DNA of 64,000 nt. Source: Variovorax sp. OV700. GTDB taxonomy: Bacteria; Pseudomonadota; Gammaproteobacteria; Burkholderiales; Burkholderiaceae_C. Every line of letters begins with the position of its first letter. Positions within the stretch are counted from its first letter, which is position 1. The DNA is taken from contig NZ_FNDR01000005.1 of the NCBI RefSeq assembly GCF_900099805.1, forward strand, positions 62,001 to 126,000. The letters are read 5' to 3'. The translations under genes were made by a program, and so were the position numbers. The notes under the pieces were generated by a model. The model worked only from the letters and a program-made list of their open reading frames with translations, did no database searches and was not told the origin of the DNA. Of the stretch, positions 8,010-16,427 are shown piece after piece.

Positions 8010-8984
8010 ATGCAACGTCGTCAATGGGGCGCCATGATGGGTGCCGCCGCGCTGGTCGCGGTCGCGGGCCAGAGCTTCGCGCAGGGCTATCCCAACAAGC
8101 CGGTCGAACTGAGCGTGCCCTTTGCACCGGGCGGCACCACCGACATCGTGGCGCGCGTGATTGCCGATCCGCTGGGCAAGGTGCTGGGTCAACCCGTGGT
8201 GGTGATCAACCGCGCGGGTGGCGGCGGCATCGTGGGTGCGGCCGAAACGGCGCGCGCCACGCCCGACGGCTACAAGCTCGGCGTGGCCACGGTCTCGAGC
8301 ACGGCGGCCAACCCGGCCATCAACCCCAAGGTGCCGTACGACCCCATCAACGACTTCACGCCGATCATCAACATTGCGGCCACGCCGAACATCATTGCGG
8401 TGAACCCGAGCTTCCCGGCCAAGAACTATGCAGAGTTCGTGGCCGAGCTCAAGAAGAACCCCGGCAAGTATTCATATGCCTCGTCGGGCACGGGCGGCAT
8501 CGGCCATCTGCTGATGGAGCTCTACAAGAGCCTTACCAACACCTTCGTAACGCACATTCCCTATCGCGGCGCGGGCCCCGCGCTCAACGACGTGGTGGCA
8601 GGCCAGGTGCCGATCATTTTCGACAACATTCCGTCGGCCATGCCGTTCATCCAGAGCGGCCGCCTGGTTCCCATCGTGGTGTCGGCGCCGCAGCGCCTTG
8701 CCGCGTTGCCCAACGTGCCGACCTTCAAGGAAGTGGGGCTCGAGCCGGTCAATCGCATGGCCTACTACGGCATCCTCGGCCCCAAGGGCCTGCCGAAGGA
8801 AGTGGTCGACAAGATCAATGCCGGCGTGAAGAAGTCCGTGGAAGACCCGGCCGTGAAGAAGCGCATCGAAGACACCGGTTCGCTGATCGTGGCCAACACG
8901 CCCGAGCAGTTTGCCGCGCAGATCAAGGCCGAGTACGACGTCTACAAGCAGGTGGTTGCCAAGCAGAAGCTGAAGCTCGACTGA
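8010..8984 (+). CDS. Bug/TctC-family periplasmic substrate-binding protein
   Basis: 324 residues with a Sec signal peptide ending near SFA-QG. The Bug fold is seen in the paired ligand-loop signatures PFAPGGTTD (about 35) and [10 protein letters not shown] (about 70), and in the [13 protein letters not shown] segment typical of the family. These proteins bind carboxylates or small amides for tripartite tricarboxylate transporters, but Burkholderiales carry many copies with no permease beside them, and none is seen here. A good AAGGAG Shine-Dalgarno sequence precedes the ATG. The gene is monocistronic, closed by a terminator at 9003-9033. Ligand unknown. Confidence 0.92.
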   Translation: MQRRQWGAMMGAAALVAVAGQSFAQGYPNKPVELSVPFAPGGTTDIVARVIADPLGKVLGQPVVVINRAGGGGIVGAAETARATPDGYKLGVATVSSTAANPAINPKVPYDPINDFTPIINIAATPNIIAVNPSFPAKNYAEFVAELKKNPGKYSYASSGTGGIGHLLMELYKSLTNTFVTHIPYRGAGPALNDVVAGQVPIIFDNIPSAMPFIQSGRLVPIVVSAPQRLAALPNVPTFKEVGLEPVNRMAYYGILGPKGLPKEVVDKINAGVKKSVEDPAVKKRIEDTGSLIVANTPEQFAAQIKAEYDVYKQVVAKQKLKLD

Positions 8985-9002
8985 CCGCAGTTGCTCTGAG
9001 CC

Positions 9003-9033
9003 AAGGCCGCCCGCACGAGGCGGCCTTTTTCTT
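9003..9033 (+). terminator. Rho-independent terminator
   Basis: A 9-bp perfect stem (AAGGCCGCC / GGCGGCCTT), a 7-nt loop and a T-rich tail. It closes the first Bug receptor gene and separates it from xerD. Confidence 0.9.
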
Positions 9034-9051
9034 TGGTGATTTTCTTTTTGC

Positions 9052-9057
9052 TATCTT
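9052..9057 (+). promoter_or_regulatory. Candidate -10 element of xerD
   Basis: TATCTT ends 6 bp before the xerD ATG. It is a weak match, but it falls at the same distance as the -10-like boxes of several other genes here. Confidence 0.3.
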
Positions 9058-9063
9058 GCAGGC

Positions 9064-9975
9064 ATGACCGAGGCCACCGCCACACAAACCCCTGAAATCG
9101 ACGACTTCATCGACGCCCTCTGGCTCGAAGACGGACTGTCGAAAAACACGCTGGCCGCCTACCGGCGCGACCTGGCGCTGTTCGCCGGGTGGCTGCGCAA
9201 GGAGCGCGGCGGCGCGCTGCTCGATGCCGCGAAGGAGAACGACCTGCAGGCCTACATGGGCGTGCGCCTTTCCACCAAAGGCAAGGCCACCTCGGCCAAT
9301 CGCCGGCTCACCGTGTTCAAGCGCTACTACCGCTGGGCGCTGCGCGAGCGGCGCATCTCGGCCGATCCGAGCCTGCGGCTCGCGCCGGCGCGGCAGATGC
9401 CGCGCGCCATCAAGACCTTGTCCGAGAAGCAGGTCGACGACCTGCTGGCCGCGCCCGACGTCGAGACGCCGCTGGGGCTGCGCGATCGCGCCATGCTCGA
9501 GCTGATGTATGCGAGCGGGCTGCGCGTGAGCGAGCTCGTGTCGCTCAAGGCCATCGACATGAGCCTGAATGACGGTGTGTTGCGCGTGCTGGGCAAGGGC
9601 AACAAGGAACGCCTCGTGCCCTTCGGCGGCGAGGCCAGGCGCTGGATCGAGCGCTACCTGGAGGAGTCGCGGCCCGCCATCCTGGACGGCCAGCAGACGC
9701 CCGACCTGTTCGTGACTTCGCGCGGCGCGGGCATGACGCGCGTGATGTTCTGGATCATCGTGAAGAAGCAGGCCGCCGCGGCCGGCATTCACGTGCCGTT
9801 GTCGCCGCACACCTTGCGCCATGCGTTCGCCACGCATTTGCTGAACCATGGCGCCGACCTGCGCGCGGTGCAGCTGCTGCTGGGGCACGCCGATATTTCG
9901 ACCACCACCATCTACACCCACGTGGCGCGCGAGCGGCTCAAGCAGCTGCACGCCAGGCACCACCCGCGCGGCTGA
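9064..9975 (+). CDS. xerD: Site-specific tyrosine recombinase XerD
   Basis: 303 residues, the usual XerD length. With XerC it resolves chromosome dimers at dif under FtsK control. The N-terminal SAM-like core-binding domain (about 10-95) contains GLSKNTLAAYRRDL. The catalytic domain holds the full set: Arg in GLRVSEL (about 157), Lys in GKGNKERLVP (about 180), HTLRHAFATH (His and Arg, about 252), and GHADISTTTIYTH ending in the His and nucleophilic Tyr. The start ATG follows a terminator by 30 bp. DUF72, a second Bug receptor and a MaoC protein follow closely on the same strand and may be co-transcribed. Confidence 0.95.
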   Translation: MTEATATQTPEIDDFIDALWLEDGLSKNTLAAYRRDLALFAGWLRKERGGALLDAAKENDLQAYMGVRLSTKGKATSANRRLTVFKRYYRWALRERRISADPSLRLAPARQMPRAIKTLSEKQVDDLLAAPDVETPLGLRDRAMLELMYASGLRVSELVSLKAIDMSLNDGVLRVLGKGNKERLVPFGGEARRWIERYLEESRPAILDGQQTPDLFVTSRGAGMTRVMFWIIVKKQAAAAGIHVPLSPHTLRHAFATHLLNHGADLRAVQLLLGHADISTTTIYTHVARERLKQLHARHHPRG

Positions 9976-9987
9976 GGGTGCACGCGA

Positions 9988-10764
9988 ATGAACCGTGCCA
10001 TGCCGCCGCCGCTGCTCCGCATCGGTTGCGCGGGCTGGAGCCTGCCGCGGGTGTCGTGGCCCGATTTTCCTGCCGATGGTTCGCATCTGGCGCGCTATGC
10101 GCAGCGCTTCGATGCGGTGGAAATCGACAGCTCGTTCTACAAGCCTCACCGGCGCGAAACCTATGAGCGCTGGGCCGCCAGCACGCCCGGCGGCTTCCGC
10201 TTCGCGGTGAAGTTGCCGCAGTTCATTACGCACGAAAGGCGGCTGGCCGATGCCATGCCTGCGTTCGAGGCGTTCCTCGCGCAGGTCGGCGGGTTGGGCG
10301 GCAAGCTTGGCTGCCTCGTCGTGCAGCTGCCGCCCAGCCTTGCGTTCGATGCAGGCATTGCAAAGCGATTCTTGGCGGCGCTGCGAAAGAGGTTCGAAGG
10401 CCCGGTGGCGCTCGAGCCGCGGCATCGCAGCTGGTTCGTGCCGCAGGCGGAAGGCTTGCTCTCGTTGTTTCACGTGGCCCGCGTGCTGGCCGACCCGGTC
10501 CTGTTCCACGAGGCCGCGGCACCGGGGGGATGGCCCGGGCTGGTGTACCTGCGCCTGCACGGTTCACCACGCCGCTACTGGTCGGCCTACGACGACGCAC
10601 TGTTGCTGCGGCTTGCCGTTCGCTTGCGCCAGGCCACGGAGAGGGACGGCGCGGCATGCTGGTGCATCTTCGACAACACGGCCAGCGGCGCAGCCGTGGG
10701 CAACGCGCTGACGCTGTTGCGCATTGCTTCAAAATCGGCGCCTCCCTCCATGGGACATCCATGA
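9988..10764 (+). CDS. DUF72 family protein
   Basis: 258 residues, 12 bp after xerD with a GAGGG sequence upstream. It shows the DUF72 TIM-barrel signatures: IGCAGWS at the N-terminus, AVEIDSSFYKP (about 45), FRFAVKLPQ (about 70), LGCLVVQLPPSL (about 110), LEPRHRSW (about 147), YLRLHGSPRRYWS (about 187) and CWCIFDNTASGAAVGNA near the end. DUF72 proteins are widespread; their structure resembles TIM-barrel endonuclease IV/xylose isomerase folds, but no reaction is established. The stop codon overlaps the next gene's ATG (ATGA), implying coupled translation with the Bug receptor. Confidence 0.9.
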   Translation: MNRAMPPPLLRIGCAGWSLPRVSWPDFPADGSHLARYAQRFDAVEIDSSFYKPHRRETYERWAASTPGGFRFAVKLPQFITHERRLADAMPAFEAFLAQVGGLGGKLGCLVVQLPPSLAFDAGIAKRFLAALRKRFEGPVALEPRHRSWFVPQAEGLLSLFHVARVLADPVLFHEAAAPGGWPGLVYLRLHGSPRRYWSAYDDALLLRLAVRLRQATERDGAACWCIFDNTASGAAVGNALTLLRIASKSAPPSMGHP

Positions 10765-11756
10765 ACTTCTCCAGATTCGACATGCATTTTTCATTCAAGT
10801 CCGCGTGGTTCCTTGCCGGCGCGGCGCTCTGCGCAGCGGCTGCCGGTGCACAGGCCCAGACCATTCCCAAGACCATCCGCCTCATCGTGGCGTACCCCGC
10901 AGGAGGCGTCAGCGACGTGGTCGCGCGCGCGCTCGGCGACAAACTCGCCACGCAGTTGGGAACCACCGTGGTGGTGGAAAACCGCGCCGGTGCCAGCGGC
11001 ACCATCGGCATGGACGCAGTGGCCAAGGCCGCGCCCGATGGCGCCACGCTGGGCTTTTCGGCCATCAGCCCGCTGGTGTTGAGCCCGCACCTCGGCAAGC
11101 TGCCCTTCGATCCGCAGAAAGACATCGCGCCCGTCGCGAGCGTGATGTATTCGCCGGTGCTGCTGATCGCCACGCCGGCCAGCAAGTCAAAGGATTTCCG
11201 CGCGCTCATCGCCGATGCCAAGGCGCAGCCGGGCGCGGTGCGCTGGGCCACTTCGGGTCCGGCGTCGCTCGGCCACATCGTGCTGGAGCAGGTGAGGGCG
11301 GCGGCGGGCGTGGACATCACGCACGTGCCCTACAAGGGTGGCGGCCAGCAGCTCAACGATGGCTTGGGCGGGCAGTTCGAGATTCTTTCGAGCAACGCGA
11401 GCCCCACGCTCACTTCGCACATCCAGTCGGGCAAGCTGCGTCCGCTGGCGGTGGGCGCGCCCGCGCGGCTCGAAAGCTTGCCGCAGGTGCCCACGCTGGG
11501 CGAGCTGGGCTACAACGCGGCCAACATCAACTCGCTGTTCGGTGTCTTCGCGCCCGCGGCGACACCACCCGCGCTCGTTGCAAAGTACAACGCCGAGATC
11601 AACAAGGCGCTGGCGAGCCCCGAGTTGCGCGCCAAGCTCACGGCCACCGACAACGTGCCGACCGGCGGCACCCCCGCGGCCTTTGCCAAGGAGATCGCCT
11701 CGGAGTTCGAGAGCAACGGGCGCATCGTCAAGGCCGCGAACATCAAGGCCGATTGA
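10761..11756 (+). CDS. Second Bug/TctC-family periplasmic substrate-binding protein
   Basis: 331 residues starting at the ATG that overlaps the DUF72 stop by 4 bp; a second Met seven codons later is an alternative start. The signal peptide ends in AGAQA-QT. Bug-family signatures are IVAYPAGGVSDVVARAL, NRAGASGTIGMDAV and VPYKGGGQQLNDGL. It is only moderately similar to the Bug receptor at 8010, so this is not a recent tandem duplication. No TctA/TctB permease lies nearby. Its coupling to DUF72 and the MaoC gene downstream suggests a catabolic operon, but the ligand is unknown. Confidence 0.9.
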   Translation: MNFSRFDMHFSFKSAWFLAGAALCAAAAGAQAQTIPKTIRLIVAYPAGGVSDVVARALGDKLATQLGTTVVVENRAGASGTIGMDAVAKAAPDGATLGFSAISPLVLSPHLGKLPFDPQKDIAPVASVMYSPVLLIATPASKSKDFRALIADAKAQPGAVRWATSGPASLGHIVLEQVRAAAGVDITHVPYKGGGQQLNDGLGGQFEILSSNASPTLTSHIQSGKLRPLAVGAPARLESLPQVPTLGELGYNAANINSLFGVFAPAATPPALVAKYNAEINKALASPELRAKLTATDNVPTGGTPAAFAKEIASEFESNGRIVKAANIKAD

Positions 11757-11815
11757 CCCTGCGTCCTGGCGCGCTGAAAGTTCGAGAATGCGCACAGGCA
11801 CTACAAGGAACTCCC

Positions 11816-12292
11816 ATGGTGGCACTCCCTGACGACACCGGCGCGAAGCGCGCGCTGTACCTGGAAGACCTGTCGGTTGGCGATCGTTTCCAGAGCGGCG
11901 AACATGTGCTGGACGTGAAGCAGATCAAGGCCTTTGCGCTTCAGTTCGATCCGCAGCCTTTTCACACCGACGAAAAGGCCGCGAAGAACACTTTCTTCGG
12001 CGGCCTGGCGGCGAGTGGCTGGCACACGGCGGCGCTCACGATGAAGCTGCTGGTGGAAAGCGGCATTCCGCTGGCCGAGGGCATCATCGGCTCGGGCGGC
12101 GAACTGCAATGGCCCAAGCCCACGCGGCCCGGCGATGTGCTGCATGTGGTGAGCGAAGTCCTCGAGATCACGCCCTCGCGCTCCAAGCCCGGCCGCGCGA
12201 TGGTGACGATGCGCTGCCGCACGCTCAACCAGCTGGGCGAGGTGGTCCAGTACTTCACGCCGAAGCTGGTGGTGCACGCCCGGCCTGCGTAG
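11816..12292 (+). CDS. MaoC-like hydratase/dehydratase family protein
   Basis: 158 residues, with a CAAGGA Shine-Dalgarno sequence 8 bp before the ATG. It is a single hot-dog domain. The R-hydratase catalytic region is recognisable: FALQFDPQPFHTDEKAAK (Asp and His, about 42-50) followed by FGGLAASGWHTAALTMKL, with the usual glycine-rich turn. The family hydrates enoyl-CoA or related thioesters. Together with the Bug receptor 59 bp upstream it may act on an imported carboxylate after CoA activation, but no CoA ligase is present in the window. Its stop lies 9 bp from the convergent DUF455 gene. Confidence 0.9.
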   Translation: MVALPDDTGAKRALYLEDLSVGDRFQSGEHVLDVKQIKAFALQFDPQPFHTDEKAAKNTFFGGLAASGWHTAALTMKLLVESGIPLAEGIIGSGGELQWPKPTRPGDVLHVVSEVLEITPSRSKPGRAMVTMRCRTLNQLGEVVQYFTPKLVVHARPA

Positions 12293-12301
12293 GCCTTCCG
12301 T

Positions 12302-13114
12302 TCAGTCTTTGCTGCTGGCCGAGAGCGCGCGCAGTTCCTCGGTGCTGAAGCCGGCCCGTCCGCGGGCTTCGAGGTTGAAGGGCGGCTTCAGGCGCGGCGC
12401 CTCGTAGCGTGCCACCAGTTCGGGGTAGGTCGCCTCGGGGTCGCGGCCCTCACGCTCGCAGAGCCAGCGGTACCAGTGGTTGCCGATGGCCACGTGGCCC
12501 ACTTCGTCGCGCAGGATGATGTCGAGGATCTCGACCGCGCGCAGTGCATCGGGCGTGTTGACGCGCTTCAGCTTGGCCTGGATCAGCGGCGTGGCGTCGA
12601 GCCCTCGCGCTTCGAGCGTGCGTGGCACCAGCGCCATGCGCGCCAGCACGTCGTCCTTCGTTTTCTCGCACATGCTCCAGAGCCCGTCGTGGCCGGGTAA
12701 GTCGCCGTAGCGCCAGCCCATGTCCTGCAGGTGCGCATGCAGCAGCGTGAAGTGCTGTGCCTCTTCATCGGCCACGCGCAGCCAGTCGCGGTAGTAGGCC
12801 TCGGGCATGCCGTCGTAGCGCCAGACCGCATCGAGCGCAAGATTGATGGCGTTGAACTCGATGTGGCAGATCGAATGGATCAGCGCAGCGCGGCCGTCGG
12901 TCGTGAAGGGCGAGCGTTTTTGCACGGCGGTGGCAGCCACGCGCAGCGGCCTTTCGGGACGGCCCGGCACGCCGATGTCATCGCCTACCGTGCGCAGGGG
13001 TTCGGTTGCTATGGAATCGGTAGCGGCTCGCGCAGCGGTGGTGCGTGTTGCCGCCACCTTTGCTTCAGGATCGCTCAGTCGCAGCGCGGCCAGCGCGCTC
13101 AATCGGGGGTGCAT
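12302..13114 (-). CDS. DUF455 ferritin-like protein
   Basis: 270 residues from the ATG at 13114; an upstream start at 13150 would nearly touch the neighbouring gene. It is a ferritin-like helical protein with carboxylate/His iron-ligand motifs: HIEFNAINLALDA (about 82), ADEEAQHFTLLHAHL (about 115) and IILRDEVGHVAIGNHWY (about 200). This spacing (ExxH type) fits a di-iron or di-metal centre. MiaE-like and other ferritin-like oxygenases are relatives, but no DUF455 reaction is firmly known. A TAGAAT box ends 7 bp before the ATG, overlapping the -10 of the divergent carbonic anhydrase gene. Confidence 0.88.
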   Translation of the reverse strand: MHPRLSALAALRLSDPEAKVAATRTTAARAATDSIATEPLRTVGDDIGVPGRPERPLRVAATAVQKRSPFTTDGRAALIHSICHIEFNAINLALDAVWRYDGMPEAYYRDWLRVADEEAQHFTLLHAHLQDMGWRYGDLPGHDGLWSMCEKTKDDVLARMALVPRTLEARGLDATPLIQAKLKRVNTPDALRAVEILDIILRDEVGHVAIGNHWYRWLCEREGRDPEATYPELVARYEAPRLKPPFNLEARGRAGFSTEELRALSASSKD

Positions 13115-13117
13115 CCC

Positions 13118-13127
13118 TACAATTCTA
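13118..13127. promoter_or_regulatory. Overlapping divergent -10 elements
   Basis: TACAAT on the plus strand (13118-13123) serves the carbonic anhydrase gene, and TAGAAT on the minus strand (13127-13122) serves DUF455; they share two base pairs. The plus transcript would have a leader of about 22 nt with a CGGAG Shine-Dalgarno sequence, while the minus transcript would be leaderless. RNA polymerase can occupy only one of them at a time. Confidence 0.5.
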
Positions 13128-13151
13128 GTTTTTGCTCCCGGAGACTCCACG

Positions 13152-13676
13152 ATGGCCCTCTATGAACTCGACGGCGTTGCGCCGCAACTCGGCACCGGCG
13201 CATGGGTCGCCGACAGCGCGGAAGTGATCGGCAACGTGCAGCTGGGCGAGAACGCGAGCATCTGGTTCGGTGCGGTGCTGCGCGGCGACAACGAGACGAT
13301 GACCATCGGACGCAACAGCAACGTGCAGGACATGTCGATGCTGCACTCCGACCCCGGCAGCCCGCTCACCATCGGCGAGAACGTCACCATCGGCCACCAG
13401 GTCATGCTGCATGGCTGCACCATCGGCGACAACTCGCTGATCGGCATCCAGGCCGTGGTCTTGAATAACGCGAAGATCGGCCGCAATTCGATTGTCGGTG
13501 CCGGCAGCGTCGTGACCGAGGGCAAGGAGTTTCCCGACAATTCCCTGATCTTCGGTTCGCCCGCCAAGGTGATGCGCACGATCAGCGACCAAGACGCCGC
13601 CCGTTTGCGCCACGGCTCCGACCATTACGTCGACAACGCCGTTCGCTATGCGAAGGGCCTCAAGAAGATTGCCTGA
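13152..13676 (+). CDS. Gamma-class carbonic anhydrase family protein
   Basis: 174 residues of left-handed beta-helix hexapeptide repeats (V/I-G-x-N-x-x type) with a C-terminal helix. The three zinc His of the gamma carbonic anhydrase family are all present: one in DMSMLHSD (about 60), and two in IGHQVMLHG (about 79 and 84). The Arg/Asp of the subunit interface is seen in VLRGDNE. It is closest to the YrdA/PaaY group of this family, where hydration of CO2 is seen in some members only. CGGAGACT precedes the ATG. hslO follows 34 bp downstream and may be co-transcribed. Confidence 0.9.
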   Translation: MALYELDGVAPQLGTGAWVADSAEVIGNVQLGENASIWFGAVLRGDNETMTIGRNSNVQDMSMLHSDPGSPLTIGENVTIGHQVMLHGCTIGDNSLIGIQAVVLNNAKIGRNSIVGAGSVVTEGKEFPDNSLIFGSPAKVMRTISDQDAARLRHGSDHYVDNAVRYAKGLKKIA

Positions 13677-13710
13677 CCGAGCGCGGGCCCAACAGAAAGA
13701 AGAATCCGTT

Positions 13711-14718
13711 TTGAGCGAGCTGCACAAATTCCTGTTCGATGGCCTCCCGGTGCGCGGCATGATCGTGCGCCTGACAGATGCGTGGCAGGAAATCCTGGCG
13801 CGGCGCGCCTCCAACACCGCCACCGGCGCCTATGCGCCGCCCGTGGCCGAGCTGCTCGGCGAGATGACCGCCGCGGCCACTCTGATGCAGGCCAACATCA
13901 AGTTCAACGGCGCGTTGATTCTGCAGATCTTCGGCGACGGTCCGGTCAAGGTGGCCGTGGCCGAGGCCAAGCCCGACCTGAGCCTGCGCGCCACCGCCAA
14001 GGTGATCGGCAACCTGCCTGCCGATGCGCGCCTGCCGGAGATGGTGAACGAGAACAACAAGGGCCGCTGCGCGATCACGCTCGACCCCAAGGACAAGCTG
14101 CCGGGCACGACGCCTTACCAGGGCGTGGTGCCGCTCTTCGACGACGAGGGCGAGAAGCTCGGCAAGCTCAGCGACGTGCTGCAGCACTACATGCTGCAGA
14201 GCGAGCAGCTCGACACGACGCTGGTGCTCGCGGCCGACGACAAGGTGGCGGCGGGCCTGCTCATCCAGCGCTTGCCGGTCAAGGGCGAGGGCAATCTCGA
14301 AGGCCAGTCCGGCACATCGGTCAGGGACCATGACCAGGGCAACCAGGACCAGATCGGCCTGAACGAGGACTACAACCGCATTTCGATTCTCGCCTCGAGC
14401 CTCACGCGCGACGAGTTGCTGACGCTCGACATCGAGACCATTCTTCGGCGCCTGTTCTGGGAAGAAAAGCTGCTGCGCTTCGAGCCGCAGGCGGGCCTGC
14501 TAGGGCCGCACTTCGCGTGCACCTGCGGCCGCGACCGCGTGGCGCAGATGATCCGCGGGCTCGGCGTGGAAGAGGCCGAGGAGATCCTCGCGGAGCGCGG
14601 CGACATCGAAGTGGGCTGCGACTTCTGCGGCAAGCAGTACCGCTTCGACGCGGTCGATGCGGCGCAGATCTTCAGGCCGCCGGGCGACCAGGTTCCGGGC
14701 AGCCCCGTCGTCCAGTAA
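13711..14718 (+). CDS. hslO: Hsp33 redox-regulated chaperone HslO
   Basis: 335 residues from the TTG at 13711 (SELHKFLFDGLPVRG is the conserved start region); an ATG at 13648 would lie inside the preceding gene. AGAAAGAAG upstream could serve as Shine-Dalgarno sequence. Hsp33 is a cytosolic holdase activated by oxidation. The N-terminal binding domain shows MQANIKFNGALILQIFGDGPV. The C-terminal zinc switch has all four Cys: CTC (about 268-270) and CDFC (about 305-308). The domain between (residues about 185-225) has a Gln/Asp/Asn-rich insertion. Oxidation of the four Cys releases zinc and exposes the client-binding surface in the family. Confidence 0.93.
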   Translation: MSELHKFLFDGLPVRGMIVRLTDAWQEILARRASNTATGAYAPPVAELLGEMTAAATLMQANIKFNGALILQIFGDGPVKVAVAEAKPDLSLRATAKVIGNLPADARLPEMVNENNKGRCAITLDPKDKLPGTTPYQGVVPLFDDEGEKLGKLSDVLQHYMLQSEQLDTTLVLAADDKVAAGLLIQRLPVKGEGNLEGQSGTSVRDHDQGNQDQIGLNEDYNRISILASSLTRDELLTLDIETILRRLFWEEKLLRFEPQAGLLGPHFACTCGRDRVAQMIRGLGVEEAEEILAERGDIEVGCDFCGKQYRFDAVDAAQIFRPPGDQVPGSPVVQ

Positions 14719-14748
14719 CAGCGCCGTCGGCGAAGCCGGCCGCCTAGA

Positions 14749-15729
14749 TCAGCGCGGCGCCTTGTCGTCGAAGTCGCCGAACACGATGTCGGGTGCGCTG
14801 GTGTTGTGGCGCGAAGGCAGGCTGCGTCCGAAGCGCAGGTGCGTGCCGCTCAGCGTCTTCAGCTCGGGAAGGGACAGCACCTGCTCCGCGGCATCGGGCG
14901 ACTCCTGCCACCGCACCTCGCTCACGTCGGCGTTGTCGGGCGTGACGTACATCGAGCGCAGCACGGCAAAGGGCCGGGCATTGGCCGTCGGCGACGAGAG
15001 TCGCACGTCGAGCGCGGTGCGCGTTCGGCTGATCTCGGAAACCTTGGCCACGGCGCTGCCGCCCCCGACGAAGCGCAGGTGGATGGCCAGGGGCTTGGGC
15101 ACGATGCGGATCGACGCAATGTCGACCACCGGCCGCTTGCCCTGTTCGACCGGCCCGAGCAGGAACGAAGAGCCGTACACCCCGTCACCGAAGCGTTCTT
15201 CCGGCAGCGGCTTGATGCGCCAGTAGCCGTCGGCCGGATAGAGCACCAGCGCCTCGAGCGCCTTGCCTTCTTCCTTGCGGAAGATCTGCAGCATGTGAAA
15301 GCCACGGTCCGTACGCGCGCCCACGCGCACCGGCACTTGCTGCGGCCGCCAGAAGCTCGGCAAGGTCATGCCGACGATGCGCCACTGCGCGTCGTCCAGC
15401 AGCACCACGCGGCGGGGCTTGAACTTGTGCGCGGGATCGGTGGGGTGCGCACCGCCGTCGAAGTTGCAGTTCGAGAAGTCGGGTGCGGTGGTGTCGTTGC
15501 CGATGCTGTCCAGGTAGGGCGGTTGCAGCGCCTCGATGCGCATGCGCCGGATGCCAGCGCCGTGCAGCACCAACGAGACGTTGTCTTCCTCGGCGCAGGC
15601 CGTGGGCGTGGTGGCGTTTTCCACCGTGGCGGCAACGGGCGCGGCCATGGCGGCGCCGGCCGCGAGCAGTGCGGCAAACAAGAGGCTGGCCCAGCCAGCG
15701 GAATGATGAGAGAAACGAATCGGGAACAT
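14749..15729 (-). CDS. Secreted protein of unknown function
   Basis: 326 residues with a clear Sec signal peptide (hydrophobic LLFAALLAAGAAMA, cleavage near AMA-AP). The mature protein has no motif I recognise. It is rich in beta-strand-like alternation, contains several Trp and aromatic residues, and one Cys pair (Cys in TACAEED and SNCNFDGG) that may form a disulfide in the periplasm. The ATG overlaps the stop of the NadR-like kinase gene by 1 bp (TGATG), so it appears to be the last gene of a pnuC-kinase-secreted protein operon. A role in NAD-precursor handling is possible by context alone and cannot be claimed. Confidence 0.75.
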   Translation of the reverse strand: MFPIRFSHHSAGWASLLFAALLAAGAAMAAPVAATVENATTPTACAEEDNVSLVLHGAGIRRMRIEALQPPYLDSIGNDTTAPDFSNCNFDGGAHPTDPAHKFKPRRVVLLDDAQWRIVGMTLPSFWRPQQVPVRVGARTDRGFHMLQIFRKEEGKALEALVLYPADGYWRIKPLPEERFGDGVYGSSFLLGPVEQGKRPVVDIASIRIVPKPLAIHLRFVGGGSAVAKVSEISRTRTALDVRLSSPTANARPFAVLRSMYVTPDNADVSEVRWQESPDAAEQVLSLPELKTLSGTHLRFGRSLPSRHNTSAPDIVFGDFDDKAPR

Positions 15730-16427
15730 CAGATCTCCGAACTGGGGGTCGAGGGGTTGTCGCGGCGTCCGATCAGGTCGCTGAAGAGCCGATGTTCGCA
15801 TTCCGGGTCGGAGCACTTCTCGCAAGGCCATGTCCAGGCGGCTGGTTTCGAATCGAAGCGGCCTCGTGCGCGAGGCCGGCCTTCGCTGGCGGCAATGGAG
15901 TTGATGGCGTTCCACGCACTGGAAAGCCTTTCGCTGCCGGTGCCGTGCACCACCGCGAAAGAAAGCCTCGCGCCCGTCAGCGCCGCGCGCACCAGCGCAT
16001 CGGTGGGCTCGCGCGCGTGATCGCCATCGCGCAATGCGTCGGCAACCCATGGAATGTCGAGCGCGGTCAGCAAGGTGATGGCATAGCGCGCCTGCGCCGC
16101 CAGCGCGTCGGCATGGAGCGAGGTGTCGCCGAACAGCTGCTCGCTGTAGACCGCGGTCATGAGGGCCGTGGTGTCGGCCACCACCACGCCCACGGCGGCC
16201 GCGGCGTCGATGCGGCGGGTCTGCTCTTGGGCAATGGACCGCTGCTCGTCGGGGCGGGGCGTGCGGCCTTCGCGGTCGCACCACTCGCGCAGGTATTCGC
16301 CCACCATCGTGGTTGCAATGCCGCGCTCTTGCAGGCGCTGCACGAGCGCGCGGGCGAGTTCGGTCTTGCCCGTGCTCTCGGCGCCGAGCAGCGCAACGAC
16401 GCATCCGACCGGCAGCATGGGAGTCAT
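15729..16427 (-). CDS. NadR-like nicotinamide riboside kinase, AAA-type P-loop
   Basis: 232 residues. The P-loop LLGAESTGKTELA (about 13-25) and VGEYLREW (about 43) match the ribosylnicotinamide kinase domain of NadR, which phosphorylates nicotinamide riboside to NMN. ADTTALMTAVYSE (about 85) resembles the Walker B region. There is no adenylyltransferase or DNA-binding domain, so this is a stand-alone kinase. The C-terminal 50 residues are an extension with CEKCSDPECEH, a possible metal site not expected in the kinase. The ATG overlaps the pnuC stop by 4 bp, which fits uptake by PnuC and trapping by the kinase. Confidence 0.85.
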   Translation of the reverse strand: MTPMLPVGCVVALLGAESTGKTELARALVQRLQERGIATTMVGEYLREWCDREGRTPRPDEQRSIAQEQTRRIDAAAAVGVVVADTTALMTAVYSEQLFGDTSLHADALAAQARYAITLLTALDIPWVADALRDGDHAREPTDALVRAALTGARLSFAVVHGTGSERLSSAWNAINSIAASEGRPRARGRFDSKPAAWTWPCEKCSDPECEHRLFSDLIGRRDNPSTPSSEI

